Assembly: GCA_949297785.1 (NCBI GenBank)
Contig: CASFTW010000005.1
Coordinates: 53,333 to 117,332 of the forward strand
Origin: an uncultured Spirochaetales bacterium
GTDB taxonomy: Bacteria > Spirochaetota > Spirochaetia > Sphaerochaetales > Sphaerochaetaceae
Direction: 5' to 3'
Length of the DNA stretch: 64,000 bases
The translations under genes and the position numbers were made by a program. Under the pieces are notes generated by a model. It saw nothing but the letters and a program-made list of their open reading frames with translations, did not search any database and was not told where the DNA came from. How positions within the stretch are numbered: the first letter of the stretch is position 1; each line of letters starts with the position of its first letter. This document shows positions 26,128-34,908 of the stretch, one piece after another.

Positions 26128-26155
26128 TTGACGCCCCCCCCGTTTATGTTAAAAC
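26128..26155 (+). promoter_or_regulatory. Poly-C spacer promoter of the outer-membrane protein gene
   Basis: TTGACG (26128-26133), then eight consecutive C (26134-26141) within a 16-bp spacer, then TAAAAC (26150-26155). Changes in the C-tract would change the spacer length. The interval 25962-26127 shows no gene. Confidence 0.55.
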
Positions 26156-26219
26156 AGTGAACTGTAAATACAAGTCTGACCACCATTTAGCGTGGAAGAG
26201 AAAAATGAGGAGAAATTGT

Positions 26220-26915
26220 ATGAAGAAAATTGCACTTGCTCTCGTCGCACTTCTTATTGCGATGAGCCCTCTGGCCGCAGGCGAAAGCTGGATCGGCATT
26301 ACTACCGGTCCTGCATTCGAGATCACTGCAGCAGACGAATTCAACAACGGAGACATGATCACTGATTTCAACTGGGATCTCAATATTGAAGGAGCCTATT
26401 ACTTCGATGAAGCTGAGACTCTTGGCATCGGAGGAAAGCTTGGATTCGGGTTCAATTATGCGACTACATACAGAATCAAAATGCCAGTATCAGCGAATTT
26501 CACCTACTTTTATGACAATCCGATAGCAGGTACAAAGATTGCCCCGGCAGTGACTTTCCAGTACAGGCTCGGTATTTCAGATGCACTTGACCTCCGTTTT
26601 GGCGCAGGTTTCCAGTATGTCTACACAATCGGAAACCCTGTCAGTATTTCACAGCAGATATCATTTAATCCGGATAGATTCTTCACCTTCTATCAGAACT
26701 ATTCAATTCATACACTTGAACTCATTGCCAACGCTGATGCAGTGTACAGCTTCGGAAACATTCAGGTGTTCGGAGGAATTGATCTGGGCGTCTCTCTGAT
26801 GAACTACGTATCAGTCAGAACCGAATCCAACGGCCGCGTTGAAACAGCAGGAGACACCCTTGACTGCTTCCAGATGTCCATCACTCCGAGAATCGGCGTT
26901 TCATACGCATTCTGA
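26220..26915 (+). CDS. Outer-membrane beta-barrel protein
   Basis: 231 aa from the ATG at 26220 with a GAGGAG site. Clear Sec signal peptide (MKKIALALVALLIAMSPLAAG). The mature part alternates polar and aromatic residues as amphipathic strands (GGKLGFGFNYATTY, VTFQYRLGISDALDLRFGAGF) and ends in a strand finishing with Phe (PRIGVSYAF), a typical outer-membrane insertion signal. No family is recognised with certainty. Monocistronic between the poly-C promoter and a terminator. Confidence 0.85.
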   Translation: MKKIALALVALLIAMSPLAAGESWIGITTGPAFEITAADEFNNGDMITDFNWDLNIEGAYYFDEAETLGIGGKLGFGFNYATTYRIKMPVSANFTYFYDNPIAGTKIAPAVTFQYRLGISDALDLRFGAGFQYVYTIGNPVSISQQISFNPDRFFTFYQNYSIHTLELIANADAVYSFGNIQVFGGIDLGVSLMNYVSVRTESNGRVETAGDTLDCFQMSITPRIGVSYAF

Positions 26916-26940
26916 CAAGCGGGAGAATAACGGAAACCAC

Positions 26941-26973
26941 ATGCTGTCCAAGATTTCCCGGACAGCATTTTTA
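26941..26973 (+). terminator. Intrinsic terminator of the outer-membrane protein gene
   Basis: Nine-bp stem ATGCTGTCC / GGACAGCAT, 10-nt loop, then TTTT. Confidence 0.92.
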
Positions 26974-27088
26974 TGCTTTCAGTTCCTGAAAAAAACAGAC
27001 TTGAAGAACTTGATGACGCTCAGAACAGATTCTTACAGTCTCATTGATGCTCCCTGCATTTTCCACATCAATCCGGATGGCGGTTTGA

Positions 27089-27094
27089 TATAAT
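27089..27094 (+). promoter_or_regulatory. Possible extended -10 promoter upstream of the transporter
   Basis: TGATATAAT is a perfect extended -10 (TG-n-TATAAT), but about 150 bases upstream of the next gene and without a clear -35. Confidence 0.35.
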
Positions 27095-27198
27095 ATCTTG
27101 TTTGTTGCATTGCACAGTGTGTGACGATGCAGTCTTCCCGTATGATGAAAACATATTGCCGGAAAACAGAATATTCCAGACAATACACCCTCCTCATG

Positions 27199-27227
27199 TT
27201 GATTTCCCCCTCAACACTCAATAATAT
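27199..27227 (+). promoter_or_regulatory. Promoter of the ArsB/CitM-type transporter gene
   Basis: TTGATT (27199-27204), 17-bp spacer, TAATAT (27222-27227). The leader to the ATG at 27247 would be about 13 nt and has no ribosome-binding site. Confidence 0.65.
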
Positions 27228-27246
27228 ATGCCATTGGGCCAGAATC

Positions 27247-28350
27247 ATGTTGAAATTCATCAAATCCGAAATGGTATTCGTAATAGCACTTGCAGCAGCA
27301 GTGCTGTCATCGTTTTTCAATCCTCCCTCAGGAGAATGGATCAGTGCCGTGGACTTCAGGACACTTGCACTTCTCTTCTGTCTCATGGGAGTATCTGAAG
27401 GATTCAAGAGCTCAGGACTCTTCACATCCGTCGCATCATCGCTTACAAGGAAAGCGGGAAACATAAGCCGTCTGTCGCTTTTCCTCGTCATGATAGTCTT
27501 CTTTTCCTCAATGCTTTTCACAAACGACGTCGCCCTGCTGATGTTCGTTCCTTTCACTCTCATGATCATGGAAAAGGAAAAGAGGGATGAGAATTACATA
27601 ATCAGGATTGTGATACTCGAGACAATCGCGGCGAATCTCGGCAGCATGACAACACCGGTGGGCAATCCGCAGAACATATTCATCTGCTCATATTTCTCCC
27701 TTAATGCGGGAACTTTCTTCGCTGCAATCCTCCCCTATTCCATTATTTCCCTCATACTTGTGCTCATCATATGGCGCCTCTTTCTTGCAGGAAGGGAAAA
27801 GATGGAAACGGGAGATGATGAGAACACAGCCGTTGACAGGAAAAAGACATTGATGTTCTCCGTTTTCCTTGTTCTGGCACTGTTTTCGGTCTTCAGAGTG
27901 CTTGACTGGAGAATTCTCTTCATTGCAGAACTCGCAGTCCTCATCATCTTTGACAGGAAGACACTCCTGAAAATAGACTACATCCTGCTTCTCACCTTCG
28001 TCTGTTTCTTCATCTTCTCGGCGAACATAAGAAGCATAGACGCGGTTGAAAGGCTGCTGACTTCTTTCATGGATAAAAGCGCCATCGCAACTTCGGCAAT
28101 AGTCTCCCAGGTTATAAGCAACGTACCTGCGGCAATACTTCTCTCTCCTTTCACCGACAGTGCCGAAGGTGTTCTTGTCGGAACGGACATAGGAGGACTC
28201 GGCACTCCGGTCGCATCCCTTGCATCGCTCATATCGATGAAGTTCTATTTCAAGAGGGAGAAAGGAAAGAAAGGAAAATACATTACCCTCTTCCTCATTC
28301 TCAATTTCATCCTTCTTGCCATTCTGGCAGCTTTCTCACTTGTGCTGTAA
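27247..28350 (+). CDS. Ion-transporter superfamily anion permease (ArsB/CitM-like)
   Basis: 367 aa from the ATG at 27247; upstream in-frame codons precede the promoter. About ten membrane helices. Signature blocks are FTNDVALLMFVPFTLMIME and SMTTPVGNPQNIFI in the first half and QVISNVPAAILLSPF plus GGLGTPVASLASLIS in the second, the paired hairpins of the ion-transporter superfamily (ArsB, NhaD, citrate). Likely exchanges or exports an anion; arsenite or dicarboxylate cannot be separated. Confidence 0.85.
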   Translation: MLKFIKSEMVFVIALAAAVLSSFFNPPSGEWISAVDFRTLALLFCLMGVSEGFKSSGLFTSVASSLTRKAGNISRLSLFLVMIVFFSSMLFTNDVALLMFVPFTLMIMEKEKRDENYIIRIVILETIAANLGSMTTPVGNPQNIFICSYFSLNAGTFFAAILPYSIISLILVLIIWRLFLAGREKMETGDDENTAVDRKKTLMFSVFLVLALFSVFRVLDWRILFIAELAVLIIFDRKTLLKIDYILLLTFVCFFIFSANIRSIDAVERLLTSFMDKSAIATSAIVSQVISNVPAAILLSPFTDSAEGVLVGTDIGGLGTPVASLASLISMKFYFKREKGKKGKYITLFLILNFILLAILAAFSLVL

Positions 28351-28378
28351 AAAAGATGATGCAGGAACCCTGCATCAT
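28351..28378 (-). terminator. Intrinsic terminator (mainly minus strand)
   Basis: Ten-bp stem ATGATGCAGG / CCTGCATCAT (28356-28365/28369-28378). On the minus strand it is followed by CTTTTTT, fitting the end of the aminotransferase gene; it also lies just after the plus-strand transporter. Confidence 0.9.
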
Positions 28379-28388
28379 ACTGTGACAG

Positions 28389-29669
28389 TCAGGAATACTC
28401 TCTGTAACGGCGGCTTATTATCTCGACACCTTCCCTCACCAGCTCATCATCTCCGCTGTAATTGAGACGTAGGCACTTGTCGTAATGAGAATGAGGATAC
28501 GGCAGGCCCTTCTTCTGTTCATCACTGCCGAAGAAGAAATATTCAGAAGGTACGGTAATGACACCGTCCTTCATCAGTATTTCATAGAATTCAAGTGCGC
28601 TCACCTTGAGAGACGGAAGATATATCCAGCAGAAAATGGAGCCTTCTATCCTGTGAAGGTAATAATCGGTACCCTCGAAGTATTTCCTTATATAGCCTTC
28701 AATCTTATCGGCCTTGCCTTTGTAGAAAGGCTGCACGACATCCTGTGCAAGCTGTACCAGTTCGCCGTCAGAGATCATACGTTCGGCAAGAACAGGGCCG
28801 AATGATCCGGTCGCAAGCGCGATGATCGCATTCATGTTGCCAACGGCCTTTATGATCTCCGGCCGTGCTATGATGATTCCCGTCCTGATCGAAGGAAGCC
28901 CTATTTTCGAAAGGCTCATGGAAAGGACTATGTCCTCATTCCAGACAGGTTCGGCGTTGTCAGCAAAGATTATGTCGGGGAAAGGCAGACCGTATGCGTT
29001 ATCGACAATGAGCGGAATTGAATGACTGCGTGCAAGCGCGGAAAGCGCGTTTATCTCACTGTCCGTGAGCACATTGCCGCTCGGATTGGTCGGACGGGTG
29101 ACCGCAATGGCACCGACTTCAGGATGGCTGTCAAGATATTTCTCCACGGCATCCACGTCAAGCAGATACTTGAATGTCCTGTCCTCATAATACTCGCATT
29201 TTGACGGAAGGGAGACGAATGTGTCATTCTCGATTCCCTGATCGGCATAGCCTATGTATTCCGGCATCAGCGGGAAAAGCAGTGTCTTCTTCACGCCGCC
29301 CGTCATTCCCGAGAACAGATTGAAAAGATAGAACATTGCCATCTGGCTGCCGTTCGTGACGGCAACGTTGTCGCCGGTGATGTTCCATCCGTACTTTCTT
29401 CTGAAAAATGAGGCAACGGTATTTATGAAAGAAACCCTTCCCTGCGGGGAATCGTAATGTGCGATGAAGTCTTCGAACCGCTCCCCGTCTTCCAGAAGAC
29501 TTTCCATCTCCCTTCTGTAGGCTTCCTCCACTTCCTTTACACGTGCGGGATTACCGCCTCCCAGAGGCCGGACCTTCACATTTCCCGGCAGAGGCTTTGC
29601 GATATCATCCATGAGCTGGAGGATACCTGAATGTGATGACAGCTTTGTTCCAAAATCAGAAAATTCCAT
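28389..29669 (-). CDS. avtA: Valine-pyruvate aminotransferase (AvtA-type)
   Basis: 426 aa, fold-type I PLP enzyme. The start FSDFGTKLSSHSGILQLMDD and RPLGGGNPARV match AvtA. The PLP Lys lies in LSMSLSKIGLPSIRTG, with Asp-Asn-Ala-Tyr (IVDNAYGLPFP) and the substrate Arg near LRLNYSG. It transfers an amino group between valine or alanine and 2-oxo acids. The ATG has no ribosome-binding site and follows a -10 box by seven bases. Confidence 0.92.
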   Translation of the reverse strand: MEFSDFGTKLSSHSGILQLMDDIAKPLPGNVKVRPLGGGNPARVKEVEEAYRREMESLLEDGERFEDFIAHYDSPQGRVSFINTVASFFRRKYGWNITGDNVAVTNGSQMAMFYLFNLFSGMTGGVKKTLLFPLMPEYIGYADQGIENDTFVSLPSKCEYYEDRTFKYLLDVDAVEKYLDSHPEVGAIAVTRPTNPSGNVLTDSEINALSALARSHSIPLIVDNAYGLPFPDIIFADNAEPVWNEDIVLSMSLSKIGLPSIRTGIIIARPEIIKAVGNMNAIIALATGSFGPVLAERMISDGELVQLAQDVVQPFYKGKADKIEGYIRKYFEGTDYYLHRIEGSIFCWIYLPSLKVSALEFYEILMKDGVITVPSEYFFFGSDEQKKGLPYPHSHYDKCLRLNYSGDDELVREGVEIISRRYREYS

Positions 29670-29676
29670 GACAGAG

Positions 29677-29704
29677 ATGATATCTCTTTATCCGGACTTG
29701 TAAA
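29677..29704 (-). promoter_or_regulatory. Promoter of avtA, leaderless type
   Basis: Minus strand TTTACA (29704-29699), 16-bp spacer, TATCAT (29682-29677), seven bases, ATG at 29669. It overlaps the spacer after the AEC carrier gene. Confidence 0.65.
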
Positions 29705-29709
29705 AGAAG

Positions 29710-30621
29710 TCACAGAGCGGCAATTAGAACAGGAATTATGACAAGTGACAGGATTATTGAAACCGTGCTGGCAAAACCTTCCAGCGCCTGATTTCCGTGA
29801 AGCTCCTGCACGAAGGCTCCCGCAGCGCTGCTTATCGGGGCGAACGCCGTGACAGCGACAGCCTTTCTCACCTCATACGGGAAAGATGTGAAGCTGAAGA
29901 AAAAATATGCGATCGCAACCGACAGGAGAAGACGGAGCACAGTCACTGTGGCAACTTCCCTGATGCTTTCCCTGTCGAAGGTGAATTCGAACATGAGACC
30001 GATCATGAACATCGCAATGATTCCGTTTGCAGGACTTATCGCAGCGGCGAAGTCAAAAACGACAGATGGCAGCTTTATCCCGATAACGGCGAGAATCATC
30101 ATGATCACATATATCGTGAATGAAGGTTTTGTAAAAACAACGAGCAGACTTCTCACAATACCTTTTCCTTCCATTTTCCCGTCAACGGCGATCTGAGTGA
30201 ATACAAGGTTGCCTCCCACGCACATGACTGCGTTTCCCATGTCGAACAGACAGGTTGCGACAGTGCCTGCCGCACCGAGGAAGCCAGAAACGAAGGGAAG
30301 CGTGAAATTGCCTATGTTGTATGCTCCCATGTTGAGCATGTAGAAAATCCTCTCATCCCTTCCTTTTTTCAGAGAGATAAGATAACCTAGAATGAACATG
30401 AGGACAGTGGATAAAAATCCCGCAGCCGTCAGCAGCAGCATAGAAAGATCAAAGACATAAGTCCTGAAGGACACAAGTATCGCACACGGCAGCGTGATGT
30501 TCATTATAACGCGCCCCAGTGCCTCGGCATCTTCTTTTCTCAGCACTCCGGCCTTCTTCAACGCATAGGCCAGTGCGACCATGCCGAAAAAGAACAGCGC
30601 ACGCAGCAGCACATCCAGCAT
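29710..30621 (-). CDS. AEC (auxin efflux carrier) family transporter
   Basis: 303 aa, about ten membrane helices. Family motifs: ALKKAGVLRKEDAEALGRVIMNITLPCAIL at the N terminus (residues about 20-50), NMGAYNIGNFTLPF, and late APISSAAGAFVQELHG. Bacterial members carry malate, malonate or similar carboxylates. ATG at 30621 is chosen for its AAGGAGAG site; the GTG six codons earlier overlaps that site. Confidence 0.9.
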   Translation of the reverse strand: MLDVLLRALFFFGMVALAYALKKAGVLRKEDAEALGRVIMNITLPCAILVSFRTYVFDLSMLLLTAAGFLSTVLMFILGYLISLKKGRDERIFYMLNMGAYNIGNFTLPFVSGFLGAAGTVATCLFDMGNAVMCVGGNLVFTQIAVDGKMEGKGIVRSLLVVFTKPSFTIYVIMMILAVIGIKLPSVVFDFAAAISPANGIIAMFMIGLMFEFTFDRESIREVATVTVLRLLLSVAIAYFFFSFTSFPYEVRKAVAVTAFAPISSAAGAFVQELHGNQALEGFASTVSIILSLVIIPVLIAAL

Positions 30622-30798
30622 CTTCTCTCTCCTTTCCACGTGAAGGTCTTCTGCAGAGTCCGTTCACGACTTGGAATGATAGCTGAAAAAGAGAGGAAAA
30701 TGCCATAGAAAAAACAAATCAAAATACGGCGATGTTGTTTTTTCTTCCGCTTTTTCATGTTTCCCTTGATCATCTGTGACTTTTCTGCTACTTTTTTA

Positions 30799-30823
30799 TT
30801 GACAGATTTACATTTTCTGTCAA
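30799..30823. promoter_or_regulatory. Spaced palindrome in the fatty-acid operon promoter
   Basis: TTGACAG (30799-30805), 11 bp, CTGTCAA (30817-30823). The first arm is a consensus -35 hexamer. The -10 is unclear (AAATTG at 17 bp; TGTAAT or TTATAA further on). An AAGGAG site at 30836-30840 serves acpP. The rest of 30622-30798 shows no gene. Confidence 0.55.
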
Positions 30824-30850
30824 ATTGTAATTATAAGGAGTCTTAATATC

Positions 30851-31084
30851 ATGACCGAACAGGAAATTTTCAATGCAATCTCAGAAATCGTTGCTGACAG
30901 AACAGACACAGCTGCAGAAGATGTGAAGATGGAAAACACATTCAAGGACCTGGGAATCGATTCTCTTGACACAGTTGAAGTGCTCATGGAACTTGAGGAC
31001 AAGCTTGACACGACAATCGAACTTGACAAGAAGATCGAGACAGTGAAGGACCTTGTGGACTTCATCATGTCAAAGGAGAACTGA
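30851..31084 (+). CDS. acpP: Acyl carrier protein
   Basis: 77 aa, strongly acidic. The phosphopantetheine site Ser is in GIDSLDTVEVLMELED. Carries growing acyl chains for the enzymes encoded downstream. First gene of the fatty-acid synthesis operon, AAGGAG ribosome-binding site. The early placement of acpP before fabK follows the streptococcal gene order. Confidence 0.97.
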   Translation: MTEQEIFNAISEIVADRTDTAAEDVKMENTFKDLGIDSLDTVEVLMELEDKLDTTIELDKKIETVKDLVDFIMSKEN

Positions 31085-31087
31085 GGG

Positions 31088-32032
31088 ATGATCAGAACCC
31101 CGGTTACAGACCTTCTGGGCATAAAGTATCCGCTGTTTCAGGGCGGCATGGCCTGGATTGCCGACGGAAAGCTTGCCGCTGCAGTCTCATCTGCGGGAGG
31201 ACTCGGAATAATCGCTGCCGGAAATGCTCCCGCATCCTATGTGAAGGAACAGATCGGCATCGCGAAAGCCCTGACGGACAAGCCCTTCGGCGTGAACATC
31301 ATGCTCATGAGCCCGTATGCGGACGAGATCGCCTCTCTCGTATGCGAGGAAGGTGTCGCAGTTGTCACGACGGGTGCAGGCAATCCTTCAAAATACATGG
31401 ATGCCTGGAAAGCTTGCGGCATCAAGGTCATCCCGGTTGTCGCATCAGTTGCGATGGCAAAGCTCATGACAAGACTCGGCGCATCGGCCCTCATTGCGGA
31501 AGGCGGAGAAAGTGGCGGACATGTCGGAGAGCTTACAACCATGGTACTCACTCCCCTCATAACGGCGGCAACAAATCTGCCGGTGCTTGCGGCAGGAGGT
31601 ATCGCAACAGGATGTCAGGCTGCAGCCGCATTCATGCTCGGCGCACAGGGGATACAGATGGGAACACGCTTCCTGTCTGCTGAGGAATGCACGATCTCAC
31701 AGACCTACCGGGAGAAAATTCTCAAGGCGGGTGACCTGTGCACGATGGTGACAGGAAAGAGACTCGGACATCCGGTAAGGTCCCTGCGCACCGCCTTCGC
31801 ACGTGAATACGCAAAAGCGGAATTCGGCGGCATGGATGATGAGGAGCTTGAGAAGCTCGGAACAGGAGCGCTCAGGAAAGCCGTTGTTGACGGTGACCCT
31901 GCAGGCGGTTGCTATCTGGCAGGTCAGGTTGCGGCATATGTGAACAGAATCGAAAGTGCAAAAGACATCATCGAAGACGTGATGAGCGGCGCTGAAGAAT
32001 GTCTCAGAGGAGCCTCAAAGTGGATAATCTAG
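31088..32032 (+). CDS. fabK: Enoyl-ACP reductase II, FMN-dependent
   Basis: 314 aa TIM-barrel flavoprotein of the nitronate monooxygenase/FabK family. Start PVTDLLGIKYPLFQGGMAWI; conserved AEGGESGGHVGE, LAAGGIATG and GAQGIQMGTRFL hold FMN. It performs the last reduction of each elongation cycle and is insensitive to triclosan in characterised species. Three bases after acpP. Its operon place, not just sequence, separates it from nitronate monooxygenase. Confidence 0.95.
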   Translation: MIRTPVTDLLGIKYPLFQGGMAWIADGKLAAAVSSAGGLGIIAAGNAPASYVKEQIGIAKALTDKPFGVNIMLMSPYADEIASLVCEEGVAVVTTGAGNPSKYMDAWKACGIKVIPVVASVAMAKLMTRLGASALIAEGGESGGHVGELTTMVLTPLITAATNLPVLAAGGIATGCQAAAAFMLGAQGIQMGTRFLSAEECTISQTYREKILKAGDLCTMVTGKRLGHPVRSLRTAFAREYAKAEFGGMDDEELEKLGTGALRKAVVDGDPAGGCYLAGQVAAYVNRIESAKDIIEDVMSGAEECLRGASKWII

Positions 32033-32937
32033 CTTTTGTATTCTCAGGACAGGGAGCTCAGTACCCCGGCATGGGAAAAGACATCTATGATGCCTTTCCC
32101 GCAGCGGGAAAGGTCCTTGATGATCTTGAGAAACGCAGATCAGGGCTGAAGGATCTTATCTTCTCTTCAAGCGAGGAGACTCTCATGCAGACTGCAAACA
32201 CACAGACTGCAATGTATGCGCTTGAGGCCATGATCACTGCTGTGCTTGAGGAGGAAGGCATAAACCCCTCATGCACGGCCGGTTTCTCGCTCGGTGAGCT
32301 CACAGCACTTGCAGCTGCAGGTGTCTACAGCATGGAAGACGGATTTGAAATAACCCGCATCAGGGCGGCTCTGATGCAGGAGGCGACTGAAAAAACCGAT
32401 GCGGTGATGGATGCTGTCCTGAAACTTCAGGATGCGACAGTTGAGAAACTTGCGGCACAGTACCGCAGCATCTATCCTGTGAACTACAATTCCCCGGGAC
32501 AGGTGGTTGTCGCCGCTGCGAGGAATGAAGTCGGAGCTTTTGAGGAAAGCGTGAGAGCTTCGGGAGGAAGGACGATGAGACTCCGTGTCTCAGGAGGATT
32601 CCACTCCCCGTTCATGAGCACTGCTGCCGACCGTTTCCTTGAGCAGCTTGATGCATTCAGTTTCTCGGATCCGTCCATCCCTGTATGGTCAAACGTGAGC
32701 GGCAGGAAGTATGAAGGAAACATCAAGGCAGCTCTCGCCCTTCAGATCAAGAGTCCGGTACGCTGGACTGATATCGTGGAGGACATGATCAGATCGGGCG
32801 TGACATGTTTCATTGAAATCGGTCCGGGCTCCACACTCACGGGTCTCATCAGGAGAATCAGCAGGGATGTGAAGACATACAATGCCGGAACTGTGGAAGG
32901 TGTTAACAGAATCCTTGAGGAGGTCAGAAATGTTTGA
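32020..32937 (+). CDS. fabD: Malonyl-CoA:ACP transacylase
   Basis: 305 aa from a GTG start at 32020, chosen because a GAGGAG site lies seven bases upstream and the protein then begins directly with LAFVFSGQGAQYPGMG. The catalytic Ser is in GFSLGELTALAAAG and the His in SGGFHSPFM. It loads malonyl units onto ACP. Overlaps the end of fabK by 13 bp and the start of fabG by 8 bp, so translation is coupled. Confidence 0.95.
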   Translation: MDNLAFVFSGQGAQYPGMGKDIYDAFPAAGKVLDDLEKRRSGLKDLIFSSSEETLMQTANTQTAMYALEAMITAVLEEEGINPSCTAGFSLGELTALAAAGVYSMEDGFEITRIRAALMQEATEKTDAVMDAVLKLQDATVEKLAAQYRSIYPVNYNSPGQVVVAAARNEVGAFEESVRASGGRTMRLRVSGGFHSPFMSTAADRFLEQLDAFSFSDPSIPVWSNVSGRKYEGNIKAALALQIKSPVRWTDIVEDMIRSGVTCFIEIGPGSTLTGLIRRISRDVKTYNAGTVEGVNRILEEVRNV

Positions 32938-33658
32938 AGGAAAGACCGCGGTCATAACAGGCGCCTCCCGCGGCATAGGCAAGGCTGTTGCCCTGAAGCT
33001 TGCCTCCCTCGGTGCTGATATCGCAGTGATATACGCGGGCAACACTGAAGCGGCCATGCAGAGTGTAAGCGAATGCACCGCATTCGGCGTCAAGGCTGCG
33101 GCATACAGATGCAACGTGGCATCCCCAGAAGATGTGAAGAAAACAGTCTCAGAAGTGAAGAAAGACTTCGGATCAGTCCATATTCTCGTCAACAATGCCG
33201 GAATAACCCGTGACGGGCTCATCGCCATGATGAGTGAGGAGGCATGGGATGAGGTCATGGACACAAACCTCAAGGGCGCATACCTGATGATCAGGGCCGT
33301 CTGTCCGCTGATGATCAGGGCAAAGGAAGGAAGGATCATAAACATCAGCTCCGTTTCCGGCCTCATGGGAAATGCCGGCCAGGCAAACTATGCTGCATCA
33401 AAGGCAGGCCTCATCGGCCTGACTAAGTCTGTCGCAAGGGAACTGGCATCCAAAGGCATCACATGCAATGCAGTTGCACCGGGTTTCATACAAAGCGACA
33501 TGACGAAGGATATAAAGGAAGACAATCCGCTCCTGGCATCGATTCCTCTCAGGAGGACCGGCCGGGCTGAGGATGTGGCTTCAGCCGTCGCATTCCTTGC
33601 CTCTTCATCCTACATAACAGGTGAAGTGATCAGGGTGGACGGCGGACTTGCGATGTAA
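32930..33658 (+). CDS. fabG: 3-oxoacyl-ACP reductase
   Basis: 242 aa short-chain dehydrogenase from the ATG at 32930 with a GAGGAGG site. TGASRGIGKAVALKLAS binds NADPH; NNAG is present; catalytic Ser in INISSVSGLMGN, and Tyr/Lys in NYAASKAG. C-terminal GGLAM is usual for FabG. Reduces the 3-keto group in each cycle. Confidence 0.96.
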   Translation: MFEGKTAVITGASRGIGKAVALKLASLGADIAVIYAGNTEAAMQSVSECTAFGVKAAAYRCNVASPEDVKKTVSEVKKDFGSVHILVNNAGITRDGLIAMMSEEAWDEVMDTNLKGAYLMIRAVCPLMIRAKEGRIINISSVSGLMGNAGQANYAASKAGLIGLTKSVARELASKGITCNAVAPGFIQSDMTKDIKEDNPLLASIPLRRTGRAEDVASAVAFLASSSYITGEVIRVDGGLAM

Positions 33659-33669
33659 AGGAAATGACT

Positions 33670-34905
33670 ATGGAAGAAAGACGCGTTGTAGTAACAGGCC
33701 TCGGTACCGTAAGCCCCGTAGGCAATACAGTCACTGAAGCCTGGGAAAATCTTGTGAACGGCGTATGCGGTATCGGCGGAATCACACGTTTTGATACCGC
33801 AGACTATAAGGCAAAGCTCGATGCGGAAGTAAAGAACTTCAACGCACGTGACTGGATGGACAAAAGCGAGATGCTCAGAAGCGATCTGTACGCGCAGTAC
33901 GCGATCGCGGCAAGCCAGCAGGCCATCGACGACAGCGGCATTGCAGGCAGCGTCGACGCACAGCGCTTTGCCGTCTATTACGGAAGCGGTATAGGAGGAA
34001 TAAACACCTTCACCTGCGAAATGAGGAAGCTCGACTCCAGAGGCCCTTCAAGAGTCTCACCCTTCTTCGTGCCCATGATGATCCCGAACATGGCGGCAGG
34101 AATGATTGCCATAAGATTCGGCTGCAAAGGCCCTGCCCTGCCGGCAGTGACCGCATGTGCATCCGGAACCAACGCAATAGGAGAAGCATACCGCCTCATC
34201 CGTCACGGCTATGCCGATGCAGTGATCACCGGAGGTGCGGAAGCCGCCATCAGCGAGCCCGGAGTCGCAGGATTCCAGAACATGCAGGCACTCTCCGTCT
34301 CCACTGATCCTGCAGCAGCCTCGCTCCCATTCGACAGGAGAAGAGCCGGTTTCGTGATCGGCGAAGGCGCCGCAACACTGATCCTCGAGGAATATGAGAG
34401 GGCGAAAAAGCGCGGTGCACATATCTACGGAGAGGTCACCGGTTACGGTTCAACCTGCGATGCATACCACATCACGGCTCCGTCTCCTGACGCGGAAGGT
34501 GGTGCAAGGGCCATCAGACAGGCACTGGAGGAATCCGGCTGGAAGGAAGATGAGAAGATCTATATAAATGCCCACGGAACCGGAACCCCGCTCAACGACA
34601 AGGGCGAGACACTGGCAATAAAAAGCGCACTCGGCCACGATGCGGCATACAGGGCAATGATCTCATCATCCAAATCCATGACGGGACACATGCTGGGAGC
34701 CGCAGGTGCATTTGAGGCAATGGTGGCGCTGCTGACTCTAGAGAAAGACATCGTCACACCGACGATAAACCTCATTGAGAAAGATCCCGACTGTGACCTT
34801 GATTATGTTCCGCTTACGGCAAGGGATGCCAGGATGGATATCGCAATCTCAACATCTCTCGGCTTCGGTGGCCACAATGCCGTCATAGCCTTCAGGAGGG
34901 TATGA
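33670..34905 (+). CDS. fabF: 3-oxoacyl-ACP synthase II
   Basis: 411 aa. Active-site Cys in TACASGTNAIG, His in INAHGTGTPLND, Lys/His in KSMTGHMLGAAG. It condenses malonyl-ACP with acyl-ACP. The second ATG (33670) is preferred over 33664 because AAGGA then has seven bases of spacing. No FabH is encoded in this operon, so chain initiation depends on a gene elsewhere or on FabF decarboxylation of malonyl-ACP. Confidence 0.96.
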   Translation: MEERRVVVTGLGTVSPVGNTVTEAWENLVNGVCGIGGITRFDTADYKAKLDAEVKNFNARDWMDKSEMLRSDLYAQYAIAASQQAIDDSGIAGSVDAQRFAVYYGSGIGGINTFTCEMRKLDSRGPSRVSPFFVPMMIPNMAAGMIAIRFGCKGPALPAVTACASGTNAIGEAYRLIRHGYADAVITGGAEAAISEPGVAGFQNMQALSVSTDPAAASLPFDRRRAGFVIGEGAATLILEEYERAKKRGAHIYGEVTGYGSTCDAYHITAPSPDAEGGARAIRQALEESGWKEDEKIYINAHGTGTPLNDKGETLAIKSALGHDAAYRAMISSSKSMTGHMLGAAGAFEAMVALLTLEKDIVTPTINLIEKDPDCDLDYVPLTARDARMDIAISTSLGFGGHNAVIAFRRV

Positions 34906-34908
34906 CAT

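Noticed and set aside
27033..27569. 178-codon minus-strand frame across the intergenic region and the transporter start
   Set aside because: It overlaps a recognised transporter gene and its promoter, and the translation is not protein-like.
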